Below are positions 16,809 through 26,832 of a DNA stretch of 64,000 bases, one piece after another. The DNA is taken from positions 1,240,001 to 1,304,000 of the forward strand of contig CAUVYA020000002.1 of the NCBI GenBank assembly GCA_963556045.3. The letters are read 5' to 3'. Every line of letters starts with the position of its first letter. Positions within the stretch are counted from its first letter, which is position 1. Made by a program: the position numbers and the translations under genes. This stretch comes from UBA4781 sp963556045 (GTDB lineage: Bacteria > Chloroflexota > Anaerolineae > Anaerolineales > Anaerolineaceae). Below the pieces are notes generated by a model that saw nothing but the letters and a program-made list of their open reading frames with translations, had not been told where the DNA came from and ran no database searches.

Positions 16809-17421
16809 ATTTACTCCTTTCAATAAAACTTACGATACCTTTTTCGGTTATGTGACTATTAAAGGGCGCTATGATCAGCCCACAAAACTGGAGGGAACAC
16901 AAGCCGTTGTGGATTTCGTCACCAAACACCTGTACGCAGAGGAACTGCGGGTATGCGACAGCAACGATCATTTGCTGCTGCATCTCATGGATGGCGTTGA
17001 CATCTACAATGAACTGGAAGAAATCAATATCAACCTGAATGAGCTTTTCATAAATGCACGGCAGGCACTCATTGAAAAGGAAGAAGAACAGCCGCCAAAA
17101 GAAAGGTGGGAGATGCTGTACGATCAGATCGGGCTTTCAGCGGGCGAGATCGCCATGCGGCAGCGAGTGAAGAAGGCTGCCCGGGCTGCCACATGTGTAG
17201 CTGATGTGGCAGAACTGGTGCAAGGCACCTATTTTGACGCACGCTTCTATTCTCTTGATGATGTGCATTGCTGGGGATATTTTAATGATGCAGATTTAAC
17301 CGTCTGTTTGTTATCTGAAGACGAAAATGACAGGCGCATTCAACTAAAACCCGATGCGCGGGTGCAGCATCGTTCTTCCGCTGAAGATGTGCATGTTTTT
17401 ACGTTGCTGGATATTCCTTAA
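16798..17421 (+). CDS. hypothetical cytoplasmic protein
   Basis: The 207-residue soluble protein has no signal peptide or membrane segment. Its first half contains GYVTIKGRYDQPTKLEGTQAVVDFV and its C-terminal third has YFDARFYSLDDVHCWGYFNDADLTVCLLSED. No known domain is recognised. The start ATG lies inside the end of the preceding gene (ATGAAGAGTAA), implying translational coupling; a longer frame reading back to 16702 overlaps that gene heavily and is unlikely. Confidence 0.6.
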   Translation: MKSKFTPFNKTYDTFFGYVTIKGRYDQPTKLEGTQAVVDFVTKHLYAEELRVCDSNDHLLLHLMDGVDIYNELEEININLNELFINARQALIEKEEEQPPKERWEMLYDQIGLSAGEIAMRQRVKKAARAATCVADVAELVQGTYFDARFYSLDDVHCWGYFNDADLTVCLLSEDENDRRIQLKPDARVQHRSSAEDVHVFTLLDIP

Positions 17422-17598
17422 TTATCCCTAACACTACCTTCTGTTAACTAATTCGAGCAATTGATTTTTTTCGTATATAATTTTTTTAATGCAATACGTA
17501 TTCATTATAGTGCTCCCTTCTTTTTAAAATGAAAATCAGATCATTGCCCCCAACAAACAATATAGAGCATTGTTAGTCAGAATCAGGGAGTGGTAATT

Positions 17599-20328
17599 AT
17601 GAAAACGAAATGGGGTTATTTTCTAATTCTTCTGACCATCTGTCTCACAATCACACCAACAAGTTGTACGCAAATTCCTGAAATACCTCAGAATCAGGTT
17701 GGATCATCCAGCATGTCGGATTATTTAGATGATTTTGGTTGTTTTCCGAATGATTGCGATCTTCCACCCGGTATGAAAGAATTATGTGAGGATTATCGAG
17801 AAGGTATCATTTCCTGGCCTGGGAATTGCTCGGATATGCCCGGCGAGGCTTGCCAGACCTTATGCGAAACAGAAAAAGCAGCCAGTGGCATTAATCTACC
17901 GACCGAAGTTGTGGATGCATATCAAACCGGCTGGACGAAACCACTACAACTGGATGACAATATCAATGATAGTCTGCGCTCTGATTTCGCGTGGTCTCTA
18001 ACCAATCCTGTCATCGATAGCAAAGGTAATGTGCTATTGATCTATTCCTCTCTCATCGAAGGATTGCCCGGTTATTATCGTATCTGGGATGGGGAAAAGC
18101 TTTCAGAACCCCAAGTCTGGAATGGACCTCTAGGGTTGCAGGTAAGAGCTTTTGACAGTAAAGACCGACTTCATATCATCAGCATTGAAAATCAGGATGA
18201 AGAAGACCAGTACCTGATCCATGTAATCTGGGATGGGAACACCTTCACCACAGAAGCCGTCTTTCCAGAACAATTCATGCAACCCACCCTGGGATTGCAT
18301 AATCTTGAAATCGATACAGAAGACCACTTGCATCTGACATTTCACGATAAAAGTCTTGGTGTGAATGCAATATGGTACTTAAGCTGGGATGAAAACGGAT
18401 GGAGTGAACCAATCAGTATCAGTGATTCCCTTACAAATTCTGTAAATCCTTGTATTGCCTTAGGTCAGGATGGACGTGTTTTCATCAGCTTTACTATAGA
18501 AGTACTCGATCTGCCTGTCGAATCTGCAACCGCTGATTATCTATTCACCTATGTCCATGATGGGCAATGGTCTGAACCAATTCATGGGGTCCTGGGGACC
18601 ATTAAAACAGATAGTCGAGGATATGTGCACTCTATCGGAGAAAATCTGTATACATATTGGGATGGGGAAAGATGGTCAGATCCTGTTCAGATCGAATATC
18701 CTGGTTATCCAACAGCCATGTACCATTTTGTTGTTGATCCACAGGATAACGTCACCTTCATCTGGAATCGTTACACCCAGCTTGATACCTTCACTGAAGA
18801 GGGATATGACCTGCAGCGCGAATTGATGACACGCCGCAAGTATGCTGATGGATCATGGAGTCCGGTGATGACACTGGGAGTCTGGGATTATACGCCAGAC
18901 TATAATGAGGTGCACACCTTGATGAGTTCTGATGCGGATGGAGTTATCCATATCGGTACTTCAGGCAATTTTGAAGGTGAGTTACGTCAGTACTATCTCA
19001 ACACATCCGCACCAGTACTCGATGAAACCCTCGCCATGCTAGCGGTGATGCCACCACAATTGGCATACGCACCTTATCCTTCCTCTGAACCCTCACCCAT
19101 CACTTCAGAACCCCCCATAGGCTGGAGCGAACTAAAATCCATTGGCACAAGCAGTTCACAGAGTAAAGATGTTGATATTGACCTCGATGCAGAAGGTAAC
19201 CTCTATGCCGTGTGGCAAGAACAAATTGGGGATGATTATGAGATCTTATATTCCTATTCCGAAGAGGGAAGCTGGAGTGACCCCATCAATATTTCTCAAA
19301 CGGACGGCTTTGATCTGGACGCTCAAATCGTCCATGACGAGCTGGGGAGACTGCTGGTTGGCTGGGTTGGTACATTGCCCGGTACAACCTGCGCTTACTC
19401 CGCTGAGTATGATGGAACAACATGGAGCACACCGCTACGGTTATCGAAAGCGATTACGTGGGAAATTCGATCTTCTATGCTTGATCTCTCTTTTTCCAAA
19501 GAAAACGTTATTCGCCCATCACTGGCTGTAGGACCTTCAGATGAGGGTGCAATGGTATGGGAACATATCTCGGAGGGAGTATCCAATACGCTCGGTATAG
19601 CTTTGCAAGACAAGTATGGTTGGGGTCAGGAGAATATTCCGATCGGGGAAACCCACTTTCCTTATGCAGGAGAACGCGCGGATCTTGATTTCGATTCCGA
19701 TGGGAACCTGCACATGGTATTTACTTACTCTGGAAACACGGAGGGATTTTCAGAGGGATTTTATTTGAAAAATCAACCTATCTACACCTATTTTGATGGG
19801 AAAACGTGGTCTGAACCGGAATATCTATTAGCACTTCCACCCTCGGATAACCCTGTTAATGACATGTCTTTCCAAAGCAAAATTGCAGCCATCAACGCAG
19901 ATCGAATCTATGTTGTTACCTCACTTCGCCCATTCAACCGAGCATACAGCCCCTATCGCAGATCAAATGAAGACAGCAACGCTTACCTCACTTTCTGGAA
20001 TGGCAGTGAGTGGTCAGAAATGCGCCGGTTGGATAATGGAACTGCATTTGGACCCTCTTTCGCGGATATTGTAGAAGACGGGAAAGGAATCGCGCATATC
20101 ATCTGGTCTAAATATGATGTCTTCAGCCAACATTATTCTATCTATTACACCACGTCCGATGGACTAAAAGAAAGCGCTGTAATCAAGATGTGGGAATCTG
20201 AGACAGAACAGGATGCATTCCCAATATTAAAACCGGTCATTGCAGTCAATGCTGATGGAAAGATTGCGATCGCATTTGAAATCGAAAAAGCCGGCATTTG
20301 GAGCGCATATTACACCGTTAAGGAATGA
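17599..20328 (+). CDS. large repeat-rich surface lipoprotein, beta-propeller-like
   Basis: The 909-residue protein has a signal peptide ending near Cys24 (TPTSC, an imperfect lipobox), a short Cys-rich segment at about residues 45-95 (eight Cys, possibly disulphide-bonded), and then ten or more repeats of the form (W/Y)DG..WS(E/D)P, for example WDENGWSEPI, YWDGERWSDPV, YDGTTWSTPL and FWNGSEWSEM, each followed by a DSxGxxH strand. This arrangement is that of sialidase-type or BNR-like beta-propellers, probably two propellers split by a Pro/Ser linker near residue 495. It should be exposed at the cell surface, with a binding or catabolic role not readable here. AGGGAG lies eight bases before the ATG. 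Confidence 0.7.
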   Translation: MKTKWGYFLILLTICLTITPTSCTQIPEIPQNQVGSSSMSDYLDDFGCFPNDCDLPPGMKELCEDYREGIISWPGNCSDMPGEACQTLCETEKAASGINLPTEVVDAYQTGWTKPLQLDDNINDSLRSDFAWSLTNPVIDSKGNVLLIYSSLIEGLPGYYRIWDGEKLSEPQVWNGPLGLQVRAFDSKDRLHIISIENQDEEDQYLIHVIWDGNTFTTEAVFPEQFMQPTLGLHNLEIDTEDHLHLTFHDKSLGVNAIWYLSWDENGWSEPISISDSLTNSVNPCIALGQDGRVFISFTIEVLDLPVESATADYLFTYVHDGQWSEPIHGVLGTIKTDSRGYVHSIGENLYTYWDGERWSDPVQIEYPGYPTAMYHFVVDPQDNVTFIWNRYTQLDTFTEEGYDLQRELMTRRKYADGSWSPVMTLGVWDYTPDYNEVHTLMSSDADGVIHIGTSGNFEGELRQYYLNTSAPVLDETLAMLAVMPPQLAYAPYPSSEPSPITSEPPIGWSELKSIGTSSSQSKDVDIDLDAEGNLYAVWQEQIGDDYEILYSYSEEGSWSDPINISQTDGFDLDAQIVHDELGRLLVGWVGTLPGTTCAYSAEYDGTTWSTPLRLSKAITWEIRSSMLDLSFSKENVIRPSLAVGPSDEGAMVWEHISEGVSNTLGIALQDKYGWGQENIPIGETHFPYAGERADLDFDSDGNLHMVFTYSGNTEGFSEGFYLKNQPIYTYFDGKTWSEPEYLLALPPSDNPVNDMSFQSKIAAINADRIYVVTSLRPFNRAYSPYRRSNEDSNAYLTFWNGSEWSEMRRLDNGTAFGPSFADIVEDGKGIAHIIWSKYDVFSQHYSIYYTTSDGLKESAVIKMWESETEQDAFPILKPVIAVNADGKIAIAFEIEKAGIWSAYYTVKE

Positions 20329-21053
20329 ACCTTTTTCAATGGAGGGTGAGCAGCTCCAATTAATACTTTACCTATAAAAAAAATAAGCAGTGAGGAAGAT
20401 TAATTAAGAATAATCATTTCTGTTGCTGCCTGATATGTTTTGTGCTACAAAAGGATTGGCTTCCCAAATACTTTTACGAGAAGGGGATCGAACGTGGATA
20501 TTTCGTATTTATGAGTATGCCGCACATAATATGATAGGAATAAAGTGGAAGTATCAATAATCACAATAGGTATTCATAGCAGATTTTCGAAAAAAGATAG
20601 AACCTTCTACCCCATCAACAGCGTAAATGTTAGAAATGAAAATCTTCCCGAAGATACAGGGATCTCTGATGCGTCTTACCCAAGCTATTAATGTGATAAA
20701 GCGCTGTTTGAAAATGATTTTTCTCACAACGGTAAATTGAAATTAAACTCCAATAAAAATACAACAGATAACAATTAACCACTGGGAAATTTTCGAGGAG
20801 TATTTTTCTTGCAGGGTGCACATGTAATGGAAAGCAGCATCATAGAAAGTTTACAATATCTCGAGTTTATACTCTTTTTATTGATCACAGGTTTTCTCCG
20901 TCTACAATTGAAGTGCCTTATTGATGCACAGAGATAATCCATTCAGGTAAGTATGGTAATCTACACTCCAGTCAGTTATTTAACCGATTCCATGCAATAT
21001 CAGACACCTTAATAGTGCCCTGTCCCAACGTTTAATTAAATTCAATTCATCCA
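20329..21053. other. 725-bp intergenic stretch without a supported gene
   Basis: This A+T-rich gap lies between two convergent genes. No strong terminator is visible. A 41-codon frame on the plus strand (20435-20560) and a 63-codon frame on the minus strand (20821-20630) are open but lack ribosome sites and family-like sequence. It may hold eroded remains of a gene. Confidence 0.5.
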
Positions 21054-22739
21054 CTACGATAGTGTCAATGCAATTAACAAAGTGGAATAGGGTAGTATTT
21101 CCAGGCTTGGTAAATAATGGGTGAACGACCCCTTCGAATCTACAGATAATTGTTCATATAAAGTCTCTTCGATCAACGATACAGCAGTATAGGTCCCGGC
21201 TGCCAGGGGGCTTTTTTTCAGAGAGAGATGGTAATCTGTGATCGGCTGATCTGTAAGGTTGACAATCACCAGCACAGATTCCTGTGCGGAATTCCGAAGG
21301 AAAGAAAAAAGACTTGAATTGGATGTAGAAATGATATGGAAATCTCCCACCCGCAGTGATGAGTGCTGGTTGCGCACATCTATCAACATTCGATAATGAG
21401 CAAGAATTGAATCGGGGTTATTGATCTCATCTGCAACGTTATAGCTCAAATAATCCGGGCTGACCGATTCCCAGCCTTCTTTCCAAGAGGGTGAATTATC
21501 TTCATCGCTCCACTGCATCGGGATGAGCAGAGATTCATAGTAATTTTCCTGTTCCCCCTGCATCCCGATCTCTTCTCCATTGTACATGCATGGCACGCCG
21601 GGTATGGTCAGCAATATTGAGGTGGCAATTTTTGCTTTCTCCTCATCATTCCCGAGCTGGGTCATGACCCTTGCCATATCTTGATTCGAGAGGAAAGTAA
21701 TGAATTGCAGGTCAGGCATGACCTGATAACTCTGTTCAAGCACTTCCTTGATAGATGAATTGTTCCCTGATCTGACCGAATCTGTGATCGCCTGTGAAAT
21801 ACCAAATTCCCAGGTCAGGTCAAGCTCATCTCCCCCTGTATAAGAAGCCAGGATGGAAGGGTCAACATCCCAGACCTCCCCTGCGATCAAAGCATCCGAA
21901 TCGAGAGACTTAATGTATTGACGAAAATCCTTATACCACGCATGAGTGCTCGCAGTATGGACCTGGTTTTGAGGATCTTCTTCGATCAGGTGTTTGGCTG
22001 CATCCAATCGAAATCCATCAACACCGATATCCACCAGCCAGTATTTGGCGATCTGCTCGAATTCTCTGGTAACAGCGGGATTATCATAATTCAAGTCGGG
22101 AAAATGCTCTCCAAAAGTCGCAAAATAATACCCGGACTCCCCTTCAAACCACACTTCCTGACCCCAGGCTCCCCTGAAATCAGGTTTGTTTTCAGACCAG
22201 ATATAGTAATCACGATATGGTGAATTCAAGTCCTGTGCTGCGGTAAACCACGGATGCCGGTCTGAGGTATGGTTCAACACCAAGTCAATAATGATGCGCA
22301 TTCCTTTACGGTGAACCTCAGACACCAAATCCTTGAAGTCCGCTATCGTTCCAAAATCTTGATTGACAGCTAGATAGTCTTCCACACGGTATCCAGAACT
22401 ATCCACCGAAGGATCACCGGATGGATGGATCGGCATTAAATAGATGCCTGTCACCCCAAGTTCTTGCAGATAATCCAGCTTTTCTATGATCCCCTTGAGA
22501 TCACCGATCGAATCTGAGCCATGATCGTAAAAATTGCGGGTGAATATCTGATAGAAAACCGTATCATTCCACCATGGATATCCGTTTGTTCCCATCGGAG
22601 GATCAATCGTTTCAACCACAGGAACGGTTTGTTTTTGAACTGGTTCTTCAATTATGGGATCGCTGACATGACAACCTGGCAGCAGTAAACAGAACACAAG
22701 AGTAGCACCAAAGATAAGAGAATCTGACTTATGCATCAT
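21054..22739 (-). CDS. alpha-amylase family GH13 lipoprotein
   Basis: The 561-residue enzyme has a lipoprotein signal peptide with lipobox LLPGC (Cys23), so it is tethered outside the membrane, and a GH13 (beta/alpha)8 barrel. Conserved regions are DLVLNHT (152-158), GFRLDAAKHL with nucleophile Asp246, GEVWD with acid/base Glu288, and FLSNQD with Asp354. In region IV the usual NHD is NQD. It should cleave alpha-1,4-glucans or maltodextrins at the cell surface. Two ATGs stand in tandem (22739, 22736), and AGAGGGA fits the second slightly better. No partner sugar transporter is adjacent. Confidence 0.9.
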   Translation of the reverse strand: MMHKSDSLIFGATLVFCLLLPGCHVSDPIIEEPVQKQTVPVVETIDPPMGTNGYPWWNDTVFYQIFTRNFYDHGSDSIGDLKGIIEKLDYLQELGVTGIYLMPIHPSGDPSVDSSGYRVEDYLAVNQDFGTIADFKDLVSEVHRKGMRIIIDLVLNHTSDRHPWFTAAQDLNSPYRDYYIWSENKPDFRGAWGQEVWFEGESGYYFATFGEHFPDLNYDNPAVTREFEQIAKYWLVDIGVDGFRLDAAKHLIEEDPQNQVHTASTHAWYKDFRQYIKSLDSDALIAGEVWDVDPSILASYTGGDELDLTWEFGISQAITDSVRSGNNSSIKEVLEQSYQVMPDLQFITFLSNQDMARVMTQLGNDEEKAKIATSILLTIPGVPCMYNGEEIGMQGEQENYYESLLIPMQWSDEDNSPSWKEGWESVSPDYLSYNVADEINNPDSILAHYRMLIDVRNQHSSLRVGDFHIISTSNSSLFSFLRNSAQESVLVIVNLTDQPITDYHLSLKKSPLAAGTYTAVSLIEETLYEQLSVDSKGSFTHYLPSLEILPYSTLLIALTLS

Positions 22740-22958
22740 TCCCTCTTTGTACCTTCTTATGGTAGCATGTAGATTATTTGTTTACAATCAATTGATTTCA
22801 ACAAGAATGGGGATATTTGGATTCCCTATCAGGTATCTGAAATCGTTCAGTAGGGAGAAAGGGACATTTCTTCTTTTCAGTTACTTCATCCAGGCAAAAA
22901 GAATAGCTGTACTGTTGATTGCAGCAACGCTGAATGGGAAGTTGAGATGCAAACCATA

Positions 22959-23867
22959 TCAGTTCAAGCGAGCGAGTTCTTTTTTACAAACACGTAAACA
23001 ACTTTCCGCCTTTTCTTTGAGCCCCTCCATTGGAAAGAGTGCACCGAACTGTTCAAGGGCAAAGGAAGCGGACACAGCCGCCCGGCACAAGGCATCACGG
23101 GCATCCTGCGAAAGAACAGAGCCGACCACCAATCCACCACAGTAAGCGTTCCCGGCGCCGGTTTGGTCTATGATCCTCTCAACCCGAACCGCCGGCACTT
23201 GAATATACTCGCCTGATGAATCCGCGTAAATGCTGCCCTGCGCCCCTGCACGGATCACGACCTGTTTCGCGCCTTTGTTAATCATGGCATCTAACAGGTC
23301 ATGAGGATCATTCAAATCCAGCAGCGATTGTGCTTCCTGTAAATTGGGTGAAACGCAATCTACCAGCGGCAGCGCTTTGAAAAAGCCGGGGCGGAATTCT
23401 GCCAGACCCTCCGCCTGCAGAGGCTCCCATAGAATGAATGGGTTTCCCAGCGGACGCAGCCGTTCTACCCAGCCGACAACTTCATCGCAACTGCAGTGAA
23501 GATGAACACCCTGTAAGGAATCATACACGACGGGGAAATCTTCCAGCAGCGGTTTATACAGAGGAAAATCTGCCGGATCTGATCTGAATGTTTCAGTGCG
23601 TGTGCCATCCGCATCAAAGTTCTGCCAGGCGCGCATGGTTTTCTTGTTCAAGATGGATACCCCACGCATATCAAAGATGGTGTTCAGTTCTTTCTTCAAA
23701 CCGGCTGGGAAATTAGTACCGATCTTAGCAACCAGACCGACCTTGTCACTCCACACCCGCATTCCCATGATGGCATGAACGCTGCCGCCCCCCAGGCAGC
23801 CCATGTGCGTGGTCCCATCTGGTAAAACAATATCGTCAATGATGACATACCCTATTGAGATAAACAT
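22959..23867 (-). CDS. PfkB-family protein lacking the catalytic Asp
   Basis: The 302-residue protein has the ribokinase/PfkB fold: N-terminal GGGSVHA substrate region and the C-terminal anion-hole motif, which here reads DQTGAGNAYCGG with Asn240 where catalytic Asp normally stands (canonical DTxGAGD). The codon is AAC. A minority branch of the family carries GGN or GAGN in this position; these may be inactive, regulatory or use altered chemistry. It is the last gene of the long nucleoside operon, 81 bp after the BtpA-like gene, with GGAGAAG before the start. Substrate unknown. Confidence 0.8.
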   Translation of the reverse strand: MFISIGYVIIDDIVLPDGTTHMGCLGGGSVHAIMGMRVWSDKVGLVAKIGTNFPAGLKKELNTIFDMRGVSILNKKTMRAWQNFDADGTRTETFRSDPADFPLYKPLLEDFPVVYDSLQGVHLHCSCDEVVGWVERLRPLGNPFILWEPLQAEGLAEFRPGFFKALPLVDCVSPNLQEAQSLLDLNDPHDLLDAMINKGAKQVVIRAGAQGSIYADSSGEYIQVPAVRVERIIDQTGAGNAYCGGLVVGSVLSQDARDALCRAAVSASFALEQFGALFPMEGLKEKAESCLRVCKKELARLN

Positions 23868-23948
23868 TCACGAACTTCTCCATGATCGAGCCATATATGG
23901 ATCACGGCTGTCACTTCATTTTTTGTGCCAGCCAATGATCAACACATG

Positions 23949-24764
23949 CTATTTCGCATTGACAGCCTGCATGAAGTCAACGATACGGTCATAATCCCAT
24001 TCCGCCAGAATGGATTCGTTGGTCCATCCTTCAATTGGTTTGAAGGAACTGCTGACGATGACACCATCACTGTACTGCAGGGCATCCTTGACGTTCTCGG
24101 CATTGGCGCCACCACCCAGATACAAAGGGACATCCAGTCTGGCTTCCTGAACCTGCCGCAGCATGGTGAGAGATTCGGTAAAAGAATGCCCGGTGAGGAC
24201 CAGACCATCTGCCTTGCAGTAGACGCTCGCCGAACGCGCCGCCTCCACCAGAGGCATCTCACCCAGCGGGATACCGGTACGATCATACACATCGGCTAAG
24301 ATGGCAATATCTTCGGCGCCGATCTGTTTGCGATAGGTGATCGCTTCATACGCACAGCCCTGTAAAATTCCTTCCGCCTTGACCATCGCGCCGGTAAATA
24401 CCTTGATGCGCACAAATTGAGCTCCGGCTGCCTGCGCAACCGCCAGCGGCTCACGCGCCCCATGGCTCATCATACAGATGCCCAGGATCAGGTCGGGGAA
24501 TTCCCTGCGGATGGCTGCCCCCACCACCGATAGAAAAGCCACGCTGTGAGGCTGAATCTGCGCTGCCAGCGGAAGATCAGCCAGATCCTGAATGTACAGG
24601 GCAGGCACACCTGCCCGCACTGCTTTTTCGGTGTTCTTTAATGCAAATTTAACGATCTGCTCCATTGGAACAGAGGTACTCTGATTGGATGCCGGCGATG
24701 GAGGTAAGTGGAGAGCGGCTATAACAGCCGCTCCCTTGATCGAAAAAAGAGATCTTTTTGTCAT
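23949..24764 (-). CDS. BtpA/SgcQ-family TIM-barrel protein
   Basis: The 271-residue protein belongs to the BtpA/SgcQ family, known from photosystem I biogenesis in cyanobacteria and from the sugar-like sgc operon of E. coli, with no defined reaction. Visible blocks are AALHLPPSP near the start, ALYIQDLADLPLA, GAQFVRIKVFTGA and the C-terminal phosphate-site-like LYLGGGANAENV with DGVIVSSSFK. This layout is that of a phosphate-binding barrel. Its ATG at 24764 overlaps the SIS gene stop in an ATGA junction, so it is coupled to the SIS protein. Metabolic context suggests a role on a phosphosugar. Confidence 0.85.
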   Translation of the reverse strand: MTKRSLFSIKGAAVIAALHLPPSPASNQSTSVPMEQIVKFALKNTEKAVRAGVPALYIQDLADLPLAAQIQPHSVAFLSVVGAAIRREFPDLILGICMMSHGAREPLAVAQAAGAQFVRIKVFTGAMVKAEGILQGCAYEAITYRKQIGAEDIAILADVYDRTGIPLGEMPLVEAARSASVYCKADGLVLTGHSFTESLTMLRQVQEARLDVPLYLGGGANAENVKDALQYSDGVIVSSSFKPIEGWTNESILAEWDYDRIVDFMQAVNAK

Positions 24765-25909
24765 TCGTGCCAATTCTCCCATGTTTCACTGGTGCGGATG
24801 CGGCTGATACCGCCCCCGCCTTCTATACTGCGCCCACCTTCAAAGCTTCGGAAATACTGCTCTCCTTTTTCCTCCGCAAGATAGGCGGCAAATAGTTCAC
24901 CCGGAATGGCAGCGATGAGAGGAGAGAACATTTCTTCCACCTGCGGGATCGGGAAGTGAAAATCGGCAGACGCAACCAGATTCGAGGCGGATTTCGGGGC
25001 AACCACAGCAACCTGTCTGCCGATCTGTTTGGCTGCAACTCCAACTTCCTCGGCACGAGATATATCACGATCTCCGGCAGAGATGATAAAGGTAGGTGTC
25101 TCAACTTTTTTCTCAAAGTACTGTAAATGCGCCCATTCTTCCGTATCCTGCCCGAGGGCTGAGTCACCGGTCGCTTCAAGAAGCTTGGCAGCCACGAACA
25201 AACCGCTGGCGTAGTTCGGACCGCTGCCCACAAAGACAAATTCGGTTTCCTGAGCCCATGCTTTGGCAGCTTTTCTGGCTACCTCATCGCAGTCTTCGAT
25301 GGTCTGGTTCACATGCACCGTGAAATCTCGAATTTTCGCCCTGTATGCGGCGGCTTCTTCATTGGATAAAACGCCGCGTACTTCCGCAATACGGATGGCA
25401 AGCAGATAAAGCCCTACCTGGCTGGTGAAGTAACTGCGCACACCCGGGATGATCATATCAACCGGATCGGGGAAGCTCGGCACCGGCACATCCAGCACGG
25501 TATCTGCTTCCTTCGCAAGCGGACTGTCTGGAGTAGCCGTCAGTGCCCAGGTGGTCGCACCTGCCTGCCTGCCCATACGCAGCGCTTCTGCCGTGCGCGA
25601 TACCGCGCCTGAAACCGAGATACCGATAACCACATTCGTCCTGGGACCACTTTGTGGGATAAATCCGGCAGCATACCGACCGAACAACATGGAAGTCATG
25701 GGATCATCAGGCAATTTCGTCAAAGATTCAAAGGCTAATTCTGTACTGAGAGCCGCATGATGAGAATCACCGCACCCGACCACATACAAACGTTTGGCAG
25801 AAAGGCAAATCTCATGCTCCGTTTTTCGTCGGATGGTATCATCAAGCGGTGCGTAGATCTGTTCCAGCAGTTTCGGCAAGCTATAAATTTGTTCAACCAT
25901 GTAATTCAT
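24761..25909 (-). CDS. SIS-domain phosphosugar isomerase or deaminase-like protein
   Basis: The 382-residue cytoplasmic protein has two SIS domains: YVVGCGDSHHAALSTELAFE and GISVSGAVSRTAEALR in the first, FVFVGSGPNYASGLFVAAKLLEATG and TEEWAHLQYF in the second, similar to the isomerase half of GlmS and to AgaS/FrlB-like deglycases. It lacks the glutaminase domain. It should act on a keto- or amino-sugar phosphate. The start at 25909 has AGGAGA eight bases upstream and overlaps the end of the PfkB gene by 17 bp. The C-terminus overlaps the BtpA-like gene start. Confidence 0.85.
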   Translation of the reverse strand: MNYMVEQIYSLPKLLEQIYAPLDDTIRRKTEHEICLSAKRLYVVGCGDSHHAALSTELAFESLTKLPDDPMTSMLFGRYAAGFIPQSGPRTNVVIGISVSGAVSRTAEALRMGRQAGATTWALTATPDSPLAKEADTVLDVPVPSFPDPVDMIIPGVRSYFTSQVGLYLLAIRIAEVRGVLSNEEAAAYRAKIRDFTVHVNQTIEDCDEVARKAAKAWAQETEFVFVGSGPNYASGLFVAAKLLEATGDSALGQDTEEWAHLQYFEKKVETPTFIISAGDRDISRAEEVGVAAKQIGRQVAVVAPKSASNLVASADFHFPIPQVEEMFSPLIAAIPGELFAAYLAEEKGEQYFRSFEGGRSIEGGGGISRIRTSETWENWHE

Positions 25910-26828
25910 TTGTTCTTCTCCTATTATATATTTCCATAAAATTATGAACGTCCACCTCGGTGGGCAGTACATTTCGAGCGCCGATGGATTGGATCAGAAT
26001 TGCGGAAGCCGCACCGGCAAAATCCATGCAATCTTGATAGCACCACCCCGCTAGAAAACCGAACAGAAATGCGGCATGAAAGCAATCCCCTGCGCCGGTA
26101 GTATCTTTTATCGGAACCCGATAGGGTTTGGTTGCATAATGAGCATCAGCAGTGAAGAGCGCTGCCCCTCTGCTGCCCTGCGTGAGAATAATGAGTTCCG
26201 GTCCGTTCGTCAGAATCTCTTTTACTGCTTCCTGCATATCTTTCTTCCCAGTTAGTTCGCCGAGCGCTTCTTCGTTTGAAAAGATGATATCAGATTGAGC
26301 AAGCATCTGCAGCGCTGCTGCGATATCCGTTATGGTATTGATCTCCAGATCTACGGCAACTTTTCCGCCATGCGAATGAAGGATGCGTGCCACTTTCATG
26401 AACCAGGTCTGGTCATACAATGCGGTATATCCAATCTTCGATTGTGCCAGGGAATTTTTCATCGCTTCGTTCAACTGCGGCGGAACTGGCAATACCGGTA
26501 CGACAGTGATGGTTCGCTCTCCGCCGGGCTGCACAAAGATCACCGTGAAATCTGAAGCTGTATCTTTGCAGGGGATGACATCGCCTGTCTGTACACCAAA
26601 TTCGCTGAAACTCTGCAGCAAGTTCTGTCCGAAGGCGTCATCACCCAATGAGCCACCCCACGCAGTTTGCAGACCCAGCCGAGCGGCTGCGCAGGCGCTA
26701 TTGGCTATAAATCCACCCGGCAGCTGCCCGACATACCCGGCAAGCAGCTTCTCGCCCTCCAACGGAAGGCGGGGAACTTCTACCACCAGGTCAAGCGATG
26801 CTCCACCAATACAATACAGATCGATCAT
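25893..26828 (-). CDS. PfkB-family carbohydrate kinase
   Basis: The 311-residue kinase has the N-terminal family motif (GGASLDLVVEVPRLPLEGEK, then GQLPGGFIANSACAAARLG) and a complete C-terminal motif DTTGAGDCFHAAF with catalytic Asp. It probably phosphorylates ribose or another sugar released by the nucleoside hydrolases; the precise sugar is not determined. The start lies 4 bp after the nucleoside hydrolase stop, and it overlaps the downstream SIS gene. Confidence 0.88.
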   Translation of the reverse strand: MIDLYCIGGASLDLVVEVPRLPLEGEKLLAGYVGQLPGGFIANSACAAARLGLQTAWGGSLGDDAFGQNLLQSFSEFGVQTGDVIPCKDTASDFTVIFVQPGGERTITVVPVLPVPPQLNEAMKNSLAQSKIGYTALYDQTWFMKVARILHSHGGKVAVDLEINTITDIAAALQMLAQSDIIFSNEEALGELTGKKDMQEAVKEILTNGPELIILTQGSRGAALFTADAHYATKPYRVPIKDTTGAGDCFHAAFLFGFLAGWCYQDCMDFAGAASAILIQSIGARNVLPTEVDVHNFMEIYNRRRTNELHG

Positions 26829-26832
26829 AAGG

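Noticed and set aside
20435..20560. 41-codon open frame in the long intergenic gap
   Set aside because: No ribosome site, no family resemblance, and similar short frames occur by chance in A+T-rich sequence.
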